64,000 nt of DNA from Streptomonospora litoralis (GTDB lineage Bacteria > Actinomycetota > Actinomycetes > Streptosporangiales > Streptosporangiaceae), in assembly GCF_004323735.1 (NCBI RefSeq), contig NZ_CP036455.1, positions 4,335,101 through 4,399,100 of the forward strand, in the 5' to 3' direction. The notes under the pieces are model-generated. The model ran no database searches. It was not told the origin of the DNA and saw nothing but the letters and a program-made list of their open reading frames with translations. This document shows, piece after piece, positions 1 to 8,276 of the stretch. Positions within the stretch are counted from its first letter, which is position 1. Each line of letters starts with the position of its first letter. A program made the position numbers and the translations under genes.

Positions 1-807
1 GCAGTGCGGCGGCGCATCGGCTACGTCGGCCAGGGCAACGGGGCCGGCCACGGCCAGCGCGGGCGCGACGAGCTGGTCAGCCACGGCCGCGCCTACGGAA
101 TGAAGCCGGCGGCCGCTCGCAGCCGCGCCGGCGAACTGATCGACGAACTGGAGCTGTCGGGGGTGGCCGACCGGGTGGTGTCCTCTCTGTCGGGCGGTCA
201 GCGCCGCCGGCTCGACATCGCGATGGGCCTGCTGCACACTCCCGACCTGCTCTTCCTCGACGAGCCCTCCACCGGCTTGGACCCGCAGAACCGCGCGCGC
301 CTGCACTCCCACATCGCCCGGCTGCGCGCCCGGCACGGAACCACGATCGTGCTGACCACGCACTACCTCGACGAGGCCGATCTGCTGGCCGAACGCGTGG
401 TGGTGGTCGACCACGGCAGCGTCGTCGCCGACGACTCCCCTGCCCGGCTGAAATCCGCGCACGCCGGGGACCGCATCCTGCTGGGCTTCGGCGACGCTGA
501 GGCGGCCGATCGGGCGGCCCGCCACGTAGCGGGAATCGCCCAGGCGGCCGTGCACCGCGCGGGCACGCGGCTGGAGGTCCGGATGAGCGGCGGGGCCGGG
601 TCGGCTCCCCGGCTGCTGCGCGAGTTGGGCGGGCTCGGCGCCGAGCCCGCCGAGGTGGAGGTCCGCCGCCCTTCGCTGGACGACGTCTTCCTGAACCTGA
701 CCGGCCGGAGCCTGCGCGAGGACGGCGCTGCGGCCGGTGCCGGGGACGGCCCGCAGCCGCGGCCCGGCGAGACGAAGGAGCAGCAGGAAGCGGAGGCGTC
801 CCGATGA
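1..807 (+). CDS. ABC transporter ATP-binding protein, drug-export type (5' partial)
   Basis: ATPase subunit of an ABC-2 type exporter, of the DrrA-like class that powers efflux of drugs or other hydrophobic compounds. The frame is open to the first base of the window, so the true start and the Walker A motif lie outside it. Counting from the GTG at base 4, the signature LSGGQ is near residue 62, Walker B LLFLDEP near 82-88, the D-loop GLDP follows, and the H-loop histidine (TTH) is near 120. A C-terminal domain of about 100 residues with the usual PSLDDVFLNLTG ending follows, then a charged Ala/Gly-rich tail. The stop overlaps the permease start (ATGA), so the two are translationally coupled. 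Family assignment is secure; the substrate cannot be told. Confidence 0.93.
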   Translation, partial: AVRRRIGYVGQGNGAGHGQRGRDELVSHGRAYGMKPAAARSRAGELIDELELSGVADRVVSSLSGGQRRRLDIAMGLLHTPDLLFLDEPSTGLDPQNRARLHSHIARLRARHGTTIVLTTHYLDEADLLAERVVVVDHGSVVADDSPARLKSAHAGDRILLGFGDAEAADRAARHVAGIAQAAVHRAGTRLEVRMSGGAGSAPRLLRELGGLGAEPAEVEVRRPSLDDVFLNLTGRSLREDGAAAGAGDGPQPRPGETKEQQEAEASR

Positions 808-1556
808 GCGCGACGAATGCGGTCACCGACACCGCGACCGTCTTCACCCGGGAGTTGCGGCCGGTGCTGCGCGATCCCGTGTCGATCGTCTTCAGCATGG
901 TCCAGCCGCTGTTCTTCCTCGCCCTGTTCGCGCCGCTGCTGCCCGAGTCCGTGGCCGGTACGTCGTCGCTGCAGTGGTTCGTCCCCGGCGTCCTCGTGAT
1001 GTCGTGCCTGTTCGCCACGGGTATGACGGGGTCGAACCTGCTGTACGAGCTGCAGACGGGCTCGCATGAGCGGCTGCTGGTCTCCCCGCTGCGCCGCTCG
1101 GCCCTGTTGACCGGGCGCGCGCTGAAGGAGGTCGTGCCCGTCCTCGCCCAGGCTGCGATCATCACGGCCGCGACTGTGCCGTTCGGGTTCCGTCCGTCGA
1201 TCCCCGGGGCGCTGGCCGGCCTGCTGGTGCTCGGGGTGCTCTCGGTCGGGCTGGGGTCGCTGTCCTACGCCCTGGCCCTGGCCTCCAAGGACCGCGAGTG
1301 GCTGTTCTGGAGCGTCCAGCAGACGCTGCTGTTCCCGCTGCTGCTGTCGGGCGGCGCGCTGCTGCCCGTGGAGGAGGGCCCGGGGTGGCTGCGGACGCTT
1401 GCCGCGTTCAACCCGCTGACCTACGTGGTGGACGCCGAACGCGCGCTGGCGGCCGGACACGTGGTCTCGGCCGATGCGGCCGAGGGCCTGCTCGCGGCGG
1501 CGCTGGTGGCGGCAGCGGGTCTGTACGTCGGTATCCGGGCCATGCGCCGGGGGTGA
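804..1556 (+). CDS. ABC-2 type transporter permease
   Basis: Membrane subunit of the exporter whose ATPase precedes it. The 250-residue protein begins with a short cytoplasmic N-terminus (VFTRELRPVLRDP), then about six hydrophobic segments, with the conserved ABC-2 features FVPGVLVM and the region around SPLRRSALLTGRALKE. Length and order match DrrB-like permeases. It starts at the ATG inside the ATGA overlap with the ATPase gene. A perfect 23-bp inverted repeat starts at the base after its stop codon and probably ends the operon. Substrate unknown; drug or lipid-like molecules are typical for the family. Confidence 0.93.
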   Translation: MSATNAVTDTATVFTRELRPVLRDPVSIVFSMVQPLFFLALFAPLLPESVAGTSSLQWFVPGVLVMSCLFATGMTGSNLLYELQTGSHERLLVSPLRRSALLTGRALKEVVPVLAQAAIITAATVPFGFRPSIPGALAGLLVLGVLSVGLGSLSYALALASKDREWLFWSVQQTLLFPLLLSGGALLPVEEGPGWLRTLAAFNPLTYVVDAERALAAGHVVSADAAEGLLAAALVAAAGLYVGIRAMRRG

Positions 1557-1610
1557 GCGGATGCGGTCTGCGCGGTGCGCGTGGCACCGCACCGCGCAGA
1601 CCGCATCCGC
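1557..1610. terminator. Perfect 23-bp inverted repeat after the ABC operon
   Basis: Arms 1557-1579 and 1588-1610 are perfectly complementary and enclose an 8-nt loop. The stem begins on the base following the permease stop. There is no T-tract, which is common for high-GC actinomycete terminators. Confidence 0.75.
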
Positions 1611-1698
1611 ACGGACGCCGGCGGCTCGAATGCCGACTCACGGCGGAATCCGCGTTGAAGGGCCCTTGACGGCGCGCCATCCGGGCATGAAGGTATCC

Positions 1699-1780
1699 GG
1701 TAAGCGGTTTCCTTGTGAAATCCCCCCACTGCACGCTGTAATGCCTACAAAGTTCGCTTATCGCCCGGAAATCGCTTACC
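1699..1780. promoter_or_regulatory. Two LacI-type palindromes upstream of pectate lyase
   Basis: Two 14-bp near-palindromes with a central CG, GGTAAGCGGTTTCC at 1699-1712 and GGAAATCGCTTACC at 1767-1780, lie upstream of the pectate lyase. Read on opposite strands they match at 13 of 14 bases. LacI-family operators are typically palindromes centred on CG, and catabolic hydrolase genes are often under such repressors. The spacing of 68 bp would allow looping. Binding is inferred, and no LacI gene is in the window. Confidence 0.5.
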
Positions 1781-1847
1781 GACTGCGCGTGGCCGCCCGC
1801 GGTCGCGGGGGGAGCACCTGTCCATCCACGGTCGGAGGGAACCCCGA

Positions 1848-3179
1848 GTGAACAGAGCAGCCGGTCTCCTGGCCACCGCCGCCGGTGCGGCGCTGGTGGC
1901 CACCGCACTACCCGCAGCCGCCGACGCCGGCCACGGCCACGGCGGCCACCACGGTCGCGGCGGCGATCACGGACACCACGACCGCGACCTGGGGCGCGAG
2001 ACGCTGGGCGACCGCGACGGCTGGGGCGCCGCCGAGGGCGGGACCACAGGCGGATCCGCGGCCGACGCCGACCACGTCTACACCGTCGACACCTGGGCCG
2101 GGCTGCAGGAGGCCGTCCAGGGCGACGAGCCCAAGATCGTCTACGTCGAGGGCGACATCAGCGCCATGACCGACGCCGACGGCGACTCCCTCTCCTGCAC
2201 CGACTTCAACGACCCCGGCTACAGCTGGCAGGAGTACGTCGCCACCTACGACCCCGACGCCGGCTGGGAGGGCGAGGCGTCCGGGCCGCTGGAGGAGGCC
2301 CGCGAGCGCTCCTACGACGCCCACCGCTCGCATGTGATGCTGCGGCCCGGCTCCAACACCACCATCGTCGGCCTGGGCGACGCCTCGATCAGCGACGGCT
2401 TCGTCCTGCTGGAGAGCGTGGAGAACGTCATCCTGCGCAACCTCGGCATCCACGACGCCTACGACTGCTTCCCCTCCTGGGACGGCGAGGCGTGGGACGC
2501 CCAGTACGACAACATCGAGGTCTCCCGCACCGAGCACGTCTGGCTCGACCACCTCACCGTCTCCGACGGCGGCAACTACGACAGCGGATTCCCGGTGATC
2601 CACGGACAGCGCGTCGAGCACCACGACGGCCTGCTCGATGTGGTGCGCGCCAGCGACATGGTGACGATCTCCTGGAACCGGCTGGACGCCCACGACAAGA
2701 CGATGCTGATCGGCAACACCGACAGCGACCGCTACGACGAGTGGGACAAGCTGCGCGTCACGGTGCACCACAACCGCTTCAGCAACGTCACCCAGCGCGC
2801 ACCGCGGGTGCGGTACGGCCAGGTACACGTCTACAACAACCTCTACACCCACTCGGCGGACTCGCCGTACGACTACCAGTACTCCCTGGGTGCGGGCGTG
2901 GAGTCCCACATCTACGCGGAGAACAACTTCTTCTTCATGCGCGGCGGCATCGCCGCCGGCGAGGTGATCCAGTCCTGGCGCGGCACCGCCATCCACGAGG
3001 AGGGCAGCGTCTTCAACGGCCGCCGCACGGACCTGCTGGCCGCCTACAACGCCGCGAACCCCGACGCCACGCTCGCCGAGGACACCAGCTGGACCCCGTC
3101 GCTGCACCGCCGCGTGCATCCCACGTGGGCGGTCCCGGCGCTGGTCCACGCCAAGGCCGGTGCGGGCGAGGCCCGGTAG
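1848..3179 (+). CDS. Secreted pectate lyase (polysaccharide lyase family 1)
   Basis: Predicted extracellular enzyme cleaving polygalacturonate by beta-elimination. The 443-residue precursor has a signal peptide of about 27 residues (cleavage after AADA is likely), then a His/Gly/Asp-rich linker to about residue 60. The parallel beta-helix domain shows the PL1 hallmarks: WLDH near residue 231 and RAPRVR near 316, where the second conserved Arg is the catalytic base in characterised pectate lyases. Asp-rich stretches fit Ca2+ binding. The GTG start at 1848 follows the ribosome site GGAGGGA. The His-rich N-terminal linker is unusual. It is monocistronic between strong hairpins and probably controlled through the LacI-like palindromes upstream. 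Confidence 0.9.
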   Translation: MNRAAGLLATAAGAALVATALPAAADAGHGHGGHHGRGGDHGHHDRDLGRETLGDRDGWGAAEGGTTGGSAADADHVYTVDTWAGLQEAVQGDEPKIVYVEGDISAMTDADGDSLSCTDFNDPGYSWQEYVATYDPDAGWEGEASGPLEEARERSYDAHRSHVMLRPGSNTTIVGLGDASISDGFVLLESVENVILRNLGIHDAYDCFPSWDGEAWDAQYDNIEVSRTEHVWLDHLTVSDGGNYDSGFPVIHGQRVEHHDGLLDVVRASDMVTISWNRLDAHDKTMLIGNTDSDRYDEWDKLRVTVHHNRFSNVTQRAPRVRYGQVHVYNNLYTHSADSPYDYQYSLGAGVESHIYAENNFFFMRGGIAAGEVIQSWRGTAIHEEGSVFNGRRTDLLAAYNAANPDATLAEDTSWTPSLHRRVHPTWAVPALVHAKAGAGEAR

Positions 3180-3192
3180 CGCCCGGACCCTT

Positions 3193-3268
3193 CGGCGCAG
3201 ACGGCCTCCCGCGTCTGCGCCGTGCGGGAGCCGCCCCGCCGGTCCGGCCCTCCGGACCGGCGGGGCGG
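3193..3268. terminator. Two consecutive hairpins after the pectate lyase gene
   Basis: Hairpin 1 has 11-bp arms at 3193-3203 and 3212-3222. Hairpin 2 has 17-bp arms at 3231-3247 and 3252-3268 with a 4-nt loop, and runs on into tandem GGGCGGC repeats. Both are perfect. They lie just after the pectate lyase stop and fit a strong terminator. Confidence 0.65.
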
Positions 3269-3361
3269 CGGGGCGGCGGGGCGGCCGTATGCGTGCTGCG
3301 AACGGCCGCGCCCGCCGGTCCCCGCAGCGCCCGTTCTCTACGCTCGGGTAGGAAGGACTCC

Positions 3362-4057
3362 GTGGCAATCACGGGAAGCGCGCTGATAGGCGCGGTCGAG
3401 GCGGGCATGATCGCCGTGCCTGCGGGCGGGATCACGCTGCGGGACGAGGGTTCGCGGAGTGAGTGGCGGGTCGAGGTGGGCGCGTTCCGGATGGCCTCCC
3501 ATCCGGTGACCACCGAGGTGTACGCGGCGCTCGGCGGGCAGGGGCACGCCGGATCCGCGGGGGGCGGCACACCGGTGACCGACGTGTCCTGGCTGGAGGC
3601 CGTCCGCTTCTGCAACCGCCTCTCGCGGGCCGCCGGACGCACACCGTGCTACACGGACGGCGGCGATCCGGACGGTCTGGACGTGGTCTGCGACTGGGGC
3701 GCCTCCGGGTACCGGCTGCCTTCGGAGGCGGAGTGGGAGTACGCCTGCCGCGCGGGCGACGCCGGGGTGCGGTACGGGGATCTCGACGACATCGCCTGGC
3801 ACCGCGGCAACTCCGGCGCGGCCGCGCACGACGTGGCGACCAAGGCGCCCAACGCCTGGGGCCTGCACGACACGATCGGCAACGTGTGGGAGTGGTGCTG
3901 GGACCGCTACGATCCCCGGGTCTACGGGCCCTACCGCGTCTTCCGCGGCGGCGGCTGGAACGATCTGCCCCGCGGCTGCCGCGCATCCTGCAGGCGCAAG
4001 AGCCATCCCACCCTGCGCACCGACGATCTGGGATTCCGCCTCGCCCGGTCGCTGTGA
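3362..4057 (+). CDS. SUMF1/formylglycine-generating-enzyme-domain protein
   Basis: A 231-residue protein that is essentially one FGE-sulfatase (SUMF1) domain. Visible signatures are GYRLPSEAEWEYACRAG near residue 116, GNVWEW near 170, RGGGW near 194 and a terminal GFRLA. True formylglycine-generating enzymes bind copper through two C-terminal cysteines in a different local context. Here the region reads RGCRASCRRKS, so sulfatase activation cannot be assumed, and no sulfatase gene is nearby. The GTG start at 3362 is chosen because AGGAAGGA lies just upstream; the open frame extends much further upstream across the pectate lyase gene without meaning. It could equally be a carbohydrate- or cofactor-binding SUMF1 protein. 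Confidence 0.8.
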   Translation: MAITGSALIGAVEAGMIAVPAGGITLRDEGSRSEWRVEVGAFRMASHPVTTEVYAALGGQGHAGSAGGGTPVTDVSWLEAVRFCNRLSRAAGRTPCYTDGGDPDGLDVVCDWGASGYRLPSEAEWEYACRAGDAGVRYGDLDDIAWHRGNSGAAAHDVATKAPNAWGLHDTIGNVWEWCWDRYDPRVYGPYRVFRGGGWNDLPRGCRASCRRKSHPTLRTDDLGFRLARSL

Positions 4058-4075
4058 GCGGTGGCGTGAGGGCGC

Positions 4076-4834
4076 TCAGCGTGTCAACTGCCGCCCTCCG
4101 GCCACGGAGAGCGCCTCGCCGTTGACGTGGCCGTTGGCGCCCGAGCCCAGGAACACGGCGGCTTGGGCTACGTCCTCAGGGGTGCAGATGCGTCCCGTCG
4201 GCGTCTTCGCGCCTTCGGCGCCGATCACCTCCGGCCCGAGCCAGGGCGCGTTCAGCGCCCGCTCGGTGCGGGTGAACCCGGGTCGCACCACGTTGGTGAG
4301 GATCCCGTGACGGGCTTCCCGGACCGCGAAGACGCGCGCGGCGGTCTCGACCGCGCCCTTGGCGGCCGGGTAGGCGGTGGGTCCGGCCATGGGCTGCTCG
4401 ACGATGTCGGTCGAGATGAGCACCACCCGCCCCCATCCCGCACTGCGCATCGCGGGCAGCACAGCCTCCACGAGGGCCAGCGTCCCCGCGGCGTTGGCGG
4501 TGAGGCTGCCGATCAGGCCCTCCCGGCTCTGGTCGCCGAACTCGGGCCAGGCGACGGCGTTGGCCACCAGGACGCCGATGCCGCCGAGCACGTGCTCGAC
4601 CTCGGTCACCGCCCGGTCGATCGAGTCCGGGTCGCCCTGGTCGATGCGGACTTCCGCGGCGCGCCCGCCGGCGCCGGTGATCGTTCGCACCACCTCCCGT
4701 GCGCCCGCGCGATCGCTGTGCCAGCCCGCCGCGACGGCGGCGCCCTCCTCGGCGAACGCGGTGGCGAGAGCGCGCCCGATCGCGCCGGAGGCGCCGGTGA
4801 CCAGCACGGTCCTGCCGCTGAGTTTCGTGTCCAT
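4076..4834 (-). CDS. SDR family NAD(P)-dependent oxidoreductase
   Basis: Classical short-chain dehydrogenase of 252 residues. The nucleotide-binding motif TGASGAIG is at 13-20, the NAxA-type motif near 92 (ANAVA), catalytic Ser at 141 (LIST), and Tyr155/Lys159 in YPAAK. The C-terminal NGEALSVAGGRQ is typical of the family. The Ala at the position after the cofactor strand (AAGWHSDR) suggests NADP rather than NAD, weakly. It is transcribed divergently from a MarR regulator across a 63-bp gap that holds two operator-like repeats, so it is probably the main target of that regulator. Substrate unknown. Confidence 0.88.
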   Translation of the reverse strand: MDTKLSGRTVLVTGASGAIGRALATAFAEEGAAVAAGWHSDRAGAREVVRTITGAGGRAAEVRIDQGDPDSIDRAVTEVEHVLGGIGVLVANAVAWPEFGDQSREGLIGSLTANAAGTLALVEAVLPAMRSAGWGRVVLISTDIVEQPMAGPTAYPAAKGAVETAARVFAVREARHGILTNVVRPGFTRTERALNAPWLGPEVIGAEGAKTPTGRICTPEDVAQAAVFLGSGANGHVNGEALSVAGGRQLTR

Positions 4835-4852
4835 ACTGCCTCTCTATTTATA

Positions 4853-4877
4853 TAGCCGACTACTTATTAGCCGACTA
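4853..4877. promoter_or_regulatory. Repeated TAGCCGACTA motif, probable MarR operator
   Basis: TAGCCGACTA occurs at 4853-4862 and 4868-4877 with starts 15 bp apart. Each copy is an 8/10 palindrome (TAG and CTA arms). The pair occupies the short gap between the divergent SDR and MarR genes, in an AT-rich patch likely to hold both promoters. MarR dimers normally bind such palindromes next to their own gene. Confidence 0.6.
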
Positions 4878-4897
4878 TACATCAGTAGCATGGGCGA

Positions 4898-5359
4898 GTG
4901 GAAAGCGACGAGTCCAGGCGGGTCAACCGCGCGCTGAACAAGATGAGCAAGCTCTACCGCGAGGTGAAGTCGCGCAAGCTCGCGGCGCTGGGCCTGCACC
5001 CCGGCCAGGACGTGCTGCTGTGGCTGCTGGCGCAGGAGGAGGACGGCATGACCGTCTCGCAGCTGGCCGCGCAGCTGGGGATCGAGTCACCCACGGCGAC
5101 CCGTACGCTGGCCCGCATGGAGAAGCGGGAACTGTTCCGCCGCGAGCCCGTGCCCTCCGATCGCCGGCAGGTGCGGATCGTGCTCACCGAGCATGCCCGC
5201 CGGTTGATCCCCGAGATCGAGGCGGCCTGGGACGAACTCGCCGAGGAGACGCTGGGCGGGCTGTCGCCCGAGCAGCGCTCAGCGGTAGTCGAGGCGCTGG
5301 AGGACGCCAACGACCGCCTGCGTGACCAGGTGGAGGAATCTGTTCTGACCGAGGAGTAG
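4898..5359 (+). CDS. MarR family transcriptional regulator
   Basis: A 153-residue winged-helix regulator. The helix-turn-helix reads MTVSQLAAQLGIESPTATRTLARMEKR and the wing is PVPSDRRQVRIVLTE, the DxR signature of MarR proteins. Flanking N- and C-terminal helices form the dimer domain. The GTG start at 4898 is in frame; a nearby ATG at 4890 is not. It is divergent from the SDR gene with a duplicated TAGCCGACTA motif between them, so autoregulation and control of the SDR are likely. The ligand cannot be deduced. Confidence 0.9.
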   Translation: MESDESRRVNRALNKMSKLYREVKSRKLAALGLHPGQDVLLWLLAQEEDGMTVSQLAAQLGIESPTATRTLARMEKRELFRREPVPSDRRQVRIVLTEHARRLIPEIEAAWDELAEETLGGLSPEQRSAVVEALEDANDRLRDQVEESVLTEE

Positions 5360-5422
5360 CCGAGCGCAAATGGCCGCCACCGTGCCGCCCCGCGGCGGCC
5401 AATACGGCCGCGTTTGGCGTGG

Positions 5423-6679
5423 TCACACGCCGGTGATCCGGTTCCAGACCTCCTGACCGCACAGCACCAGGAACAGCGCCCCGGCTACGGCCAGGCCGGT
5501 GTTGCTGAGGATTCCGCTGCGCCACTCCCGCGGGGTCCGCCGGGTGTTTAGCAGCCACATGAGGGTGAAGGCCAGGAAGGGCATGAACGCCGACCCCAGC
5601 ACGCCGTAGGCGATCACCAGCGCGATCGGCCGGTCCAGCAGCAGCAGGAGCATGGACGGGAACGTCAGCCACAGCAGGAAGGCGCGGAACTCCCAGCTGG
5701 TCTCCCGCTCCTCCACGCTCCGGTCGGCGCGGCCGCGGATGTTGCCCACGAAGTCGGCGAACATCAGGCTCACGCCGTGCCAGACGCCCAGCAGCGAGGA
5801 GTAGGCGGCGGCGAAGAACCCGACGAGGAACACCACCGAGACGAACGTGCCGAACCGCTCGCGCAGCACTTCGGCGAGGGTGATCAGCCCCTCGTCGCCC
5901 TCGGCCATCGCGATCTGGGCGGTGTGCAGCAACTCGGCGCCGACGATCAGCATGGCGACGACGAAGACACCCGTGGTTATGTAGGCGACCCGGTTGTCCA
6001 GGCGCATCATGCGGATCCAGGCGGGGCTGCGCCAGCCCTTGGCGTTGACCCAGAACCCGTAGGCGGCCATGGTGATCGTGCCGCCGACGCCGCCGATCAG
6101 CCCGAGGGTGTAGAAGAGGGAGTCCTCCGGTGTGCTCGGCACCAGGCCGCCGGCCAAGGAGCCGAGGTCGGGGACGAGGTACACCGCCAGGCCCACCACG
6201 GTGACGAACAGCAGGCCCACCAGCACGGTCATCACCCGCTCCAGGACGGGATACCGGTTGAACCAGACGAAGAGCAGACCGGTGATCCCCGCGGCGACCG
6301 CGAACACCCACAGGGGGACGGCGGGGAACAGCGCCTGCAGGGGCAGTGCGGTCGCCGACATCGCGGTGGCGCCGTAGACGAAGCCCCAGATGACGATGTA
6401 GGGCGCGAAGAACACGAAGGTCCACACGCCCATACCGCGCCATCCGTCGAAGATGGTCTGGCCCGAGGCCAGGTGCCAGCGGCCGGTGGCCTCCGCCAGG
6501 GCGATCTTCACGACGCAGCCGACGACGACCGCCCACAGCAGGGCGTAGCCGAACCTTTCGCCCGCCACCAGGCTGGCCACCATGTCGCCCGACCCCACAC
6601 CGGTGGCGGCGACGACGATTCCCGGACCGATGAGCTTCCATCGGGCCTTGTACTGCTCCTGCTGCTCCCGTTCGGCCAC
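5423..6679 (-). CDS. Nramp-related membrane transporter with non-canonical metal-site motifs
   Basis: A 418-residue polytopic protein with about 11 membrane segments and Nramp-like layout. Canonical Nramp transporters coordinate Mn2+/Fe2+ with DPGN in TM1 and a Met-Pro-His motif in TM6. Here the TM1 region reads GPGIVVAATGVGSGDMVAS, with GSGD in place of DPGN, and the probable TM6 region reads GTITMAAYGFWVNAKG (around residue 200) with no Met/His pair. It therefore belongs to the divergent Nramp-related group whose substrate may not be Mn/Fe. The GTG start at 6679 follows GGGGAG. It stands alone, so context gives no substrate clue. Confidence 0.82.
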   Translation of the reverse strand: MAEREQQEQYKARWKLIGPGIVVAATGVGSGDMVASLVAGERFGYALLWAVVVGCVVKIALAEATGRWHLASGQTIFDGWRGMGVWTFVFFAPYIVIWGFVYGATAMSATALPLQALFPAVPLWVFAVAAGITGLLFVWFNRYPVLERVMTVLVGLLFVTVVGLAVYLVPDLGSLAGGLVPSTPEDSLFYTLGLIGGVGGTITMAAYGFWVNAKGWRSPAWIRMMRLDNRVAYITTGVFVVAMLIVGAELLHTAQIAMAEGDEGLITLAEVLRERFGTFVSVVFLVGFFAAAYSSLLGVWHGVSLMFADFVGNIRGRADRSVEERETSWEFRAFLLWLTFPSMLLLLLDRPIALVIAYGVLGSAFMPFLAFTLMWLLNTRRTPREWRSGILSNTGLAVAGALFLVLCGQEVWNRITGV

Positions 6680-6934
6680 AAACTCCCCTTCGACGCCGTC
6701 GCAGCGGGTGAGCCCGCCGCAGCATAGGGCGATTCCACGCTATTCGGCCGGTGCGGGGCAACCCGTGCAACCGGCCTACTGCTTCGGTCGGACACCGTGA
6801 AGCGCCGGGCGGCCGGAAACGGCCACCAGTGCCGGGGAGTGTGGGCGGCGCAGCCCGGCCGCGGCCGGACACCTGTGGTCGGCACTCCGGCGGAAAAAAT
6901 GCTACATCGTGTGCCAAAAACACTGTGGCGCCGT

Positions 6935-6940
6935 TAAGCT
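6935..6940 (+). promoter_or_regulatory. Putative -10 box (TAAGCT) of a leaderless P450 transcript
   Basis: TAAGCT ends six bases before the P450 ATG, leaving no room for a ribosome site, so translation is probably leaderless. Between 6680 and 6934 I see only AT-richer sequence near 6890-6925 and no gene. Confidence 0.4.
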
Positions 6941-6946
6941 CGCACC

Positions 6947-8137
6947 ATGGCGACACCTCACCTCGCACCCCCCGTAGCGTTCGACCCCGGCGACGACACC
7001 GACGAACTGGCCGAGCGCCTCGCCGCCACCGGCCCCCTGGCGCGGCTGCGGATCGCGGGCCACACGCACTGGGCTCTGACCAGCCACGAAGCACTCCAGG
7101 AAGCGTTGCACCCCCGGTCGGACCTCTTCGTCCGCAGCGCCACCTACCGCGACCACCACGGCGAATTCGACGCGTCCTCGCCCTTGATCGCCAACATCCG
7201 GGTCCGCTCGATGCTGACCCAGGACGGCCCCGATCACCGGCGCGTCCGCGGCCTCGTGCAGAACGTCTTCACGCGGCGGCGCGTGCAGGAACTGCGCCCG
7301 CAGGTCGAGGCGATCACCGAGCGCCTCCTGGAGCGGATTGCCGAGCCCGGCGCGCCCCGGCCCGTCGATCTCAAACAGAGCCTGGCCATGCCGGTGCCGA
7401 TCCAGGTCATCGGGCGGCTGCTGGGGTTGGATCCCGACGACTACCCCGCGATCTCCGACATCGCCGAGCGAACCCTCTCCGGTGTCGACACGGCGGTCGT
7501 GGAAGAGGCGTACCGGTTCATCGGGGACCTGGTCCGCCGGAAGCGCGAGAACCCCGACGACGCCCTGATCAGCGCGATGATCGCGGAGAACAGCGCCGAC
7601 GGCGACAAGCTCGGCGCCGAGGAACTGGCTGACACCGTCTACCTGCTGCTGATCGCCGGATTCGAGACGACGATGGGGGCGCTGGCCAACGGCTGGCGCC
7701 AACTCCTGCGCCACCCCGACCAGCTGGGGCTGCTCACCGGCGGCACCGTCACCTGGGAGCAGGGCATCGAGGAGGTCCTGCGGCACAGCACCAGCGTGAA
7801 CCTGCTGCCCGCGATCTTCCCCACGCGCGAGGTCAGCTACGGAGGCGTCACCCTGCCGCAGGGGACGCCGGTGCTACTCGCCTACAAGGCCGCCGGACGC
7901 GACCGCAAAGTGTGGCACGACGCCGCCTCCTTCGACGTCACCCGCGAGCGCACCCCGAACCTGGCCTTCGGCTACGGCGCGCACCGCTGCCTGGGTGAGC
8001 ACCTGGCGCGCCTGGAGCTGGGCGTGGCCCTGCCGGCCCTCTTCGAGCGGTTTCCCGGCCTCCGCTCGGCCGAGGACGACGAGCCAGCCCCGAGCCTGCT
8101 GATGAGCCACCCGCGCAGGCTGCTGGTGTACCCGTAG
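6947..8137 (+). CDS. Cytochrome P450
   Basis: A soluble bacterial P450 monooxygenase of 396 residues. The I-helix motif IAGFETTMGAL is near residue 234, the K-helix ExxR in EEVLRHS near 274, and the haem loop FGYGAHRCLGEHLARLE near 340 with the proximal Cys. All invariant P450 residues are present. It needs ferredoxin partners, none of which is adjacent. The ATG at 6947 has no ribosome site but sits directly after a good -10 box. No biosynthetic neighbours point to a substrate; it could act on a small molecule or xenobiotic. Confidence 0.93.
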   Translation: MATPHLAPPVAFDPGDDTDELAERLAATGPLARLRIAGHTHWALTSHEALQEALHPRSDLFVRSATYRDHHGEFDASSPLIANIRVRSMLTQDGPDHRRVRGLVQNVFTRRRVQELRPQVEAITERLLERIAEPGAPRPVDLKQSLAMPVPIQVIGRLLGLDPDDYPAISDIAERTLSGVDTAVVEEAYRFIGDLVRRKRENPDDALISAMIAENSADGDKLGAEELADTVYLLLIAGFETTMGALANGWRQLLRHPDQLGLLTGGTVTWEQGIEEVLRHSTSVNLLPAIFPTREVSYGGVTLPQGTPVLLAYKAAGRDRKVWHDAASFDVTRERTPNLAFGYGAHRCLGEHLARLELGVALPALFERFPGLRSAEDDEPAPSLLMSHPRRLLVYP

Positions 8138-8276
8138 GCACCACCTCACGAGCGCCCGGCGGGGCGGCGGCGCGCGAGCGGTCGCACCCGCCGGGCGTTC
8201 GCGGCCTGCCCCGCCCGACCGTGCGGCGATCCTCGAACCATAGGAACTCGCCCCGAACCACCCGAAGAGGAGTCCC

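Noticed and set aside
77-1592. Long minus-strand open frames over the ABC transporter genes
   Set aside because: Arg/Pro/Gly-rich products with no motifs, antisense to clear ABC genes; typical GC-rich shadows.
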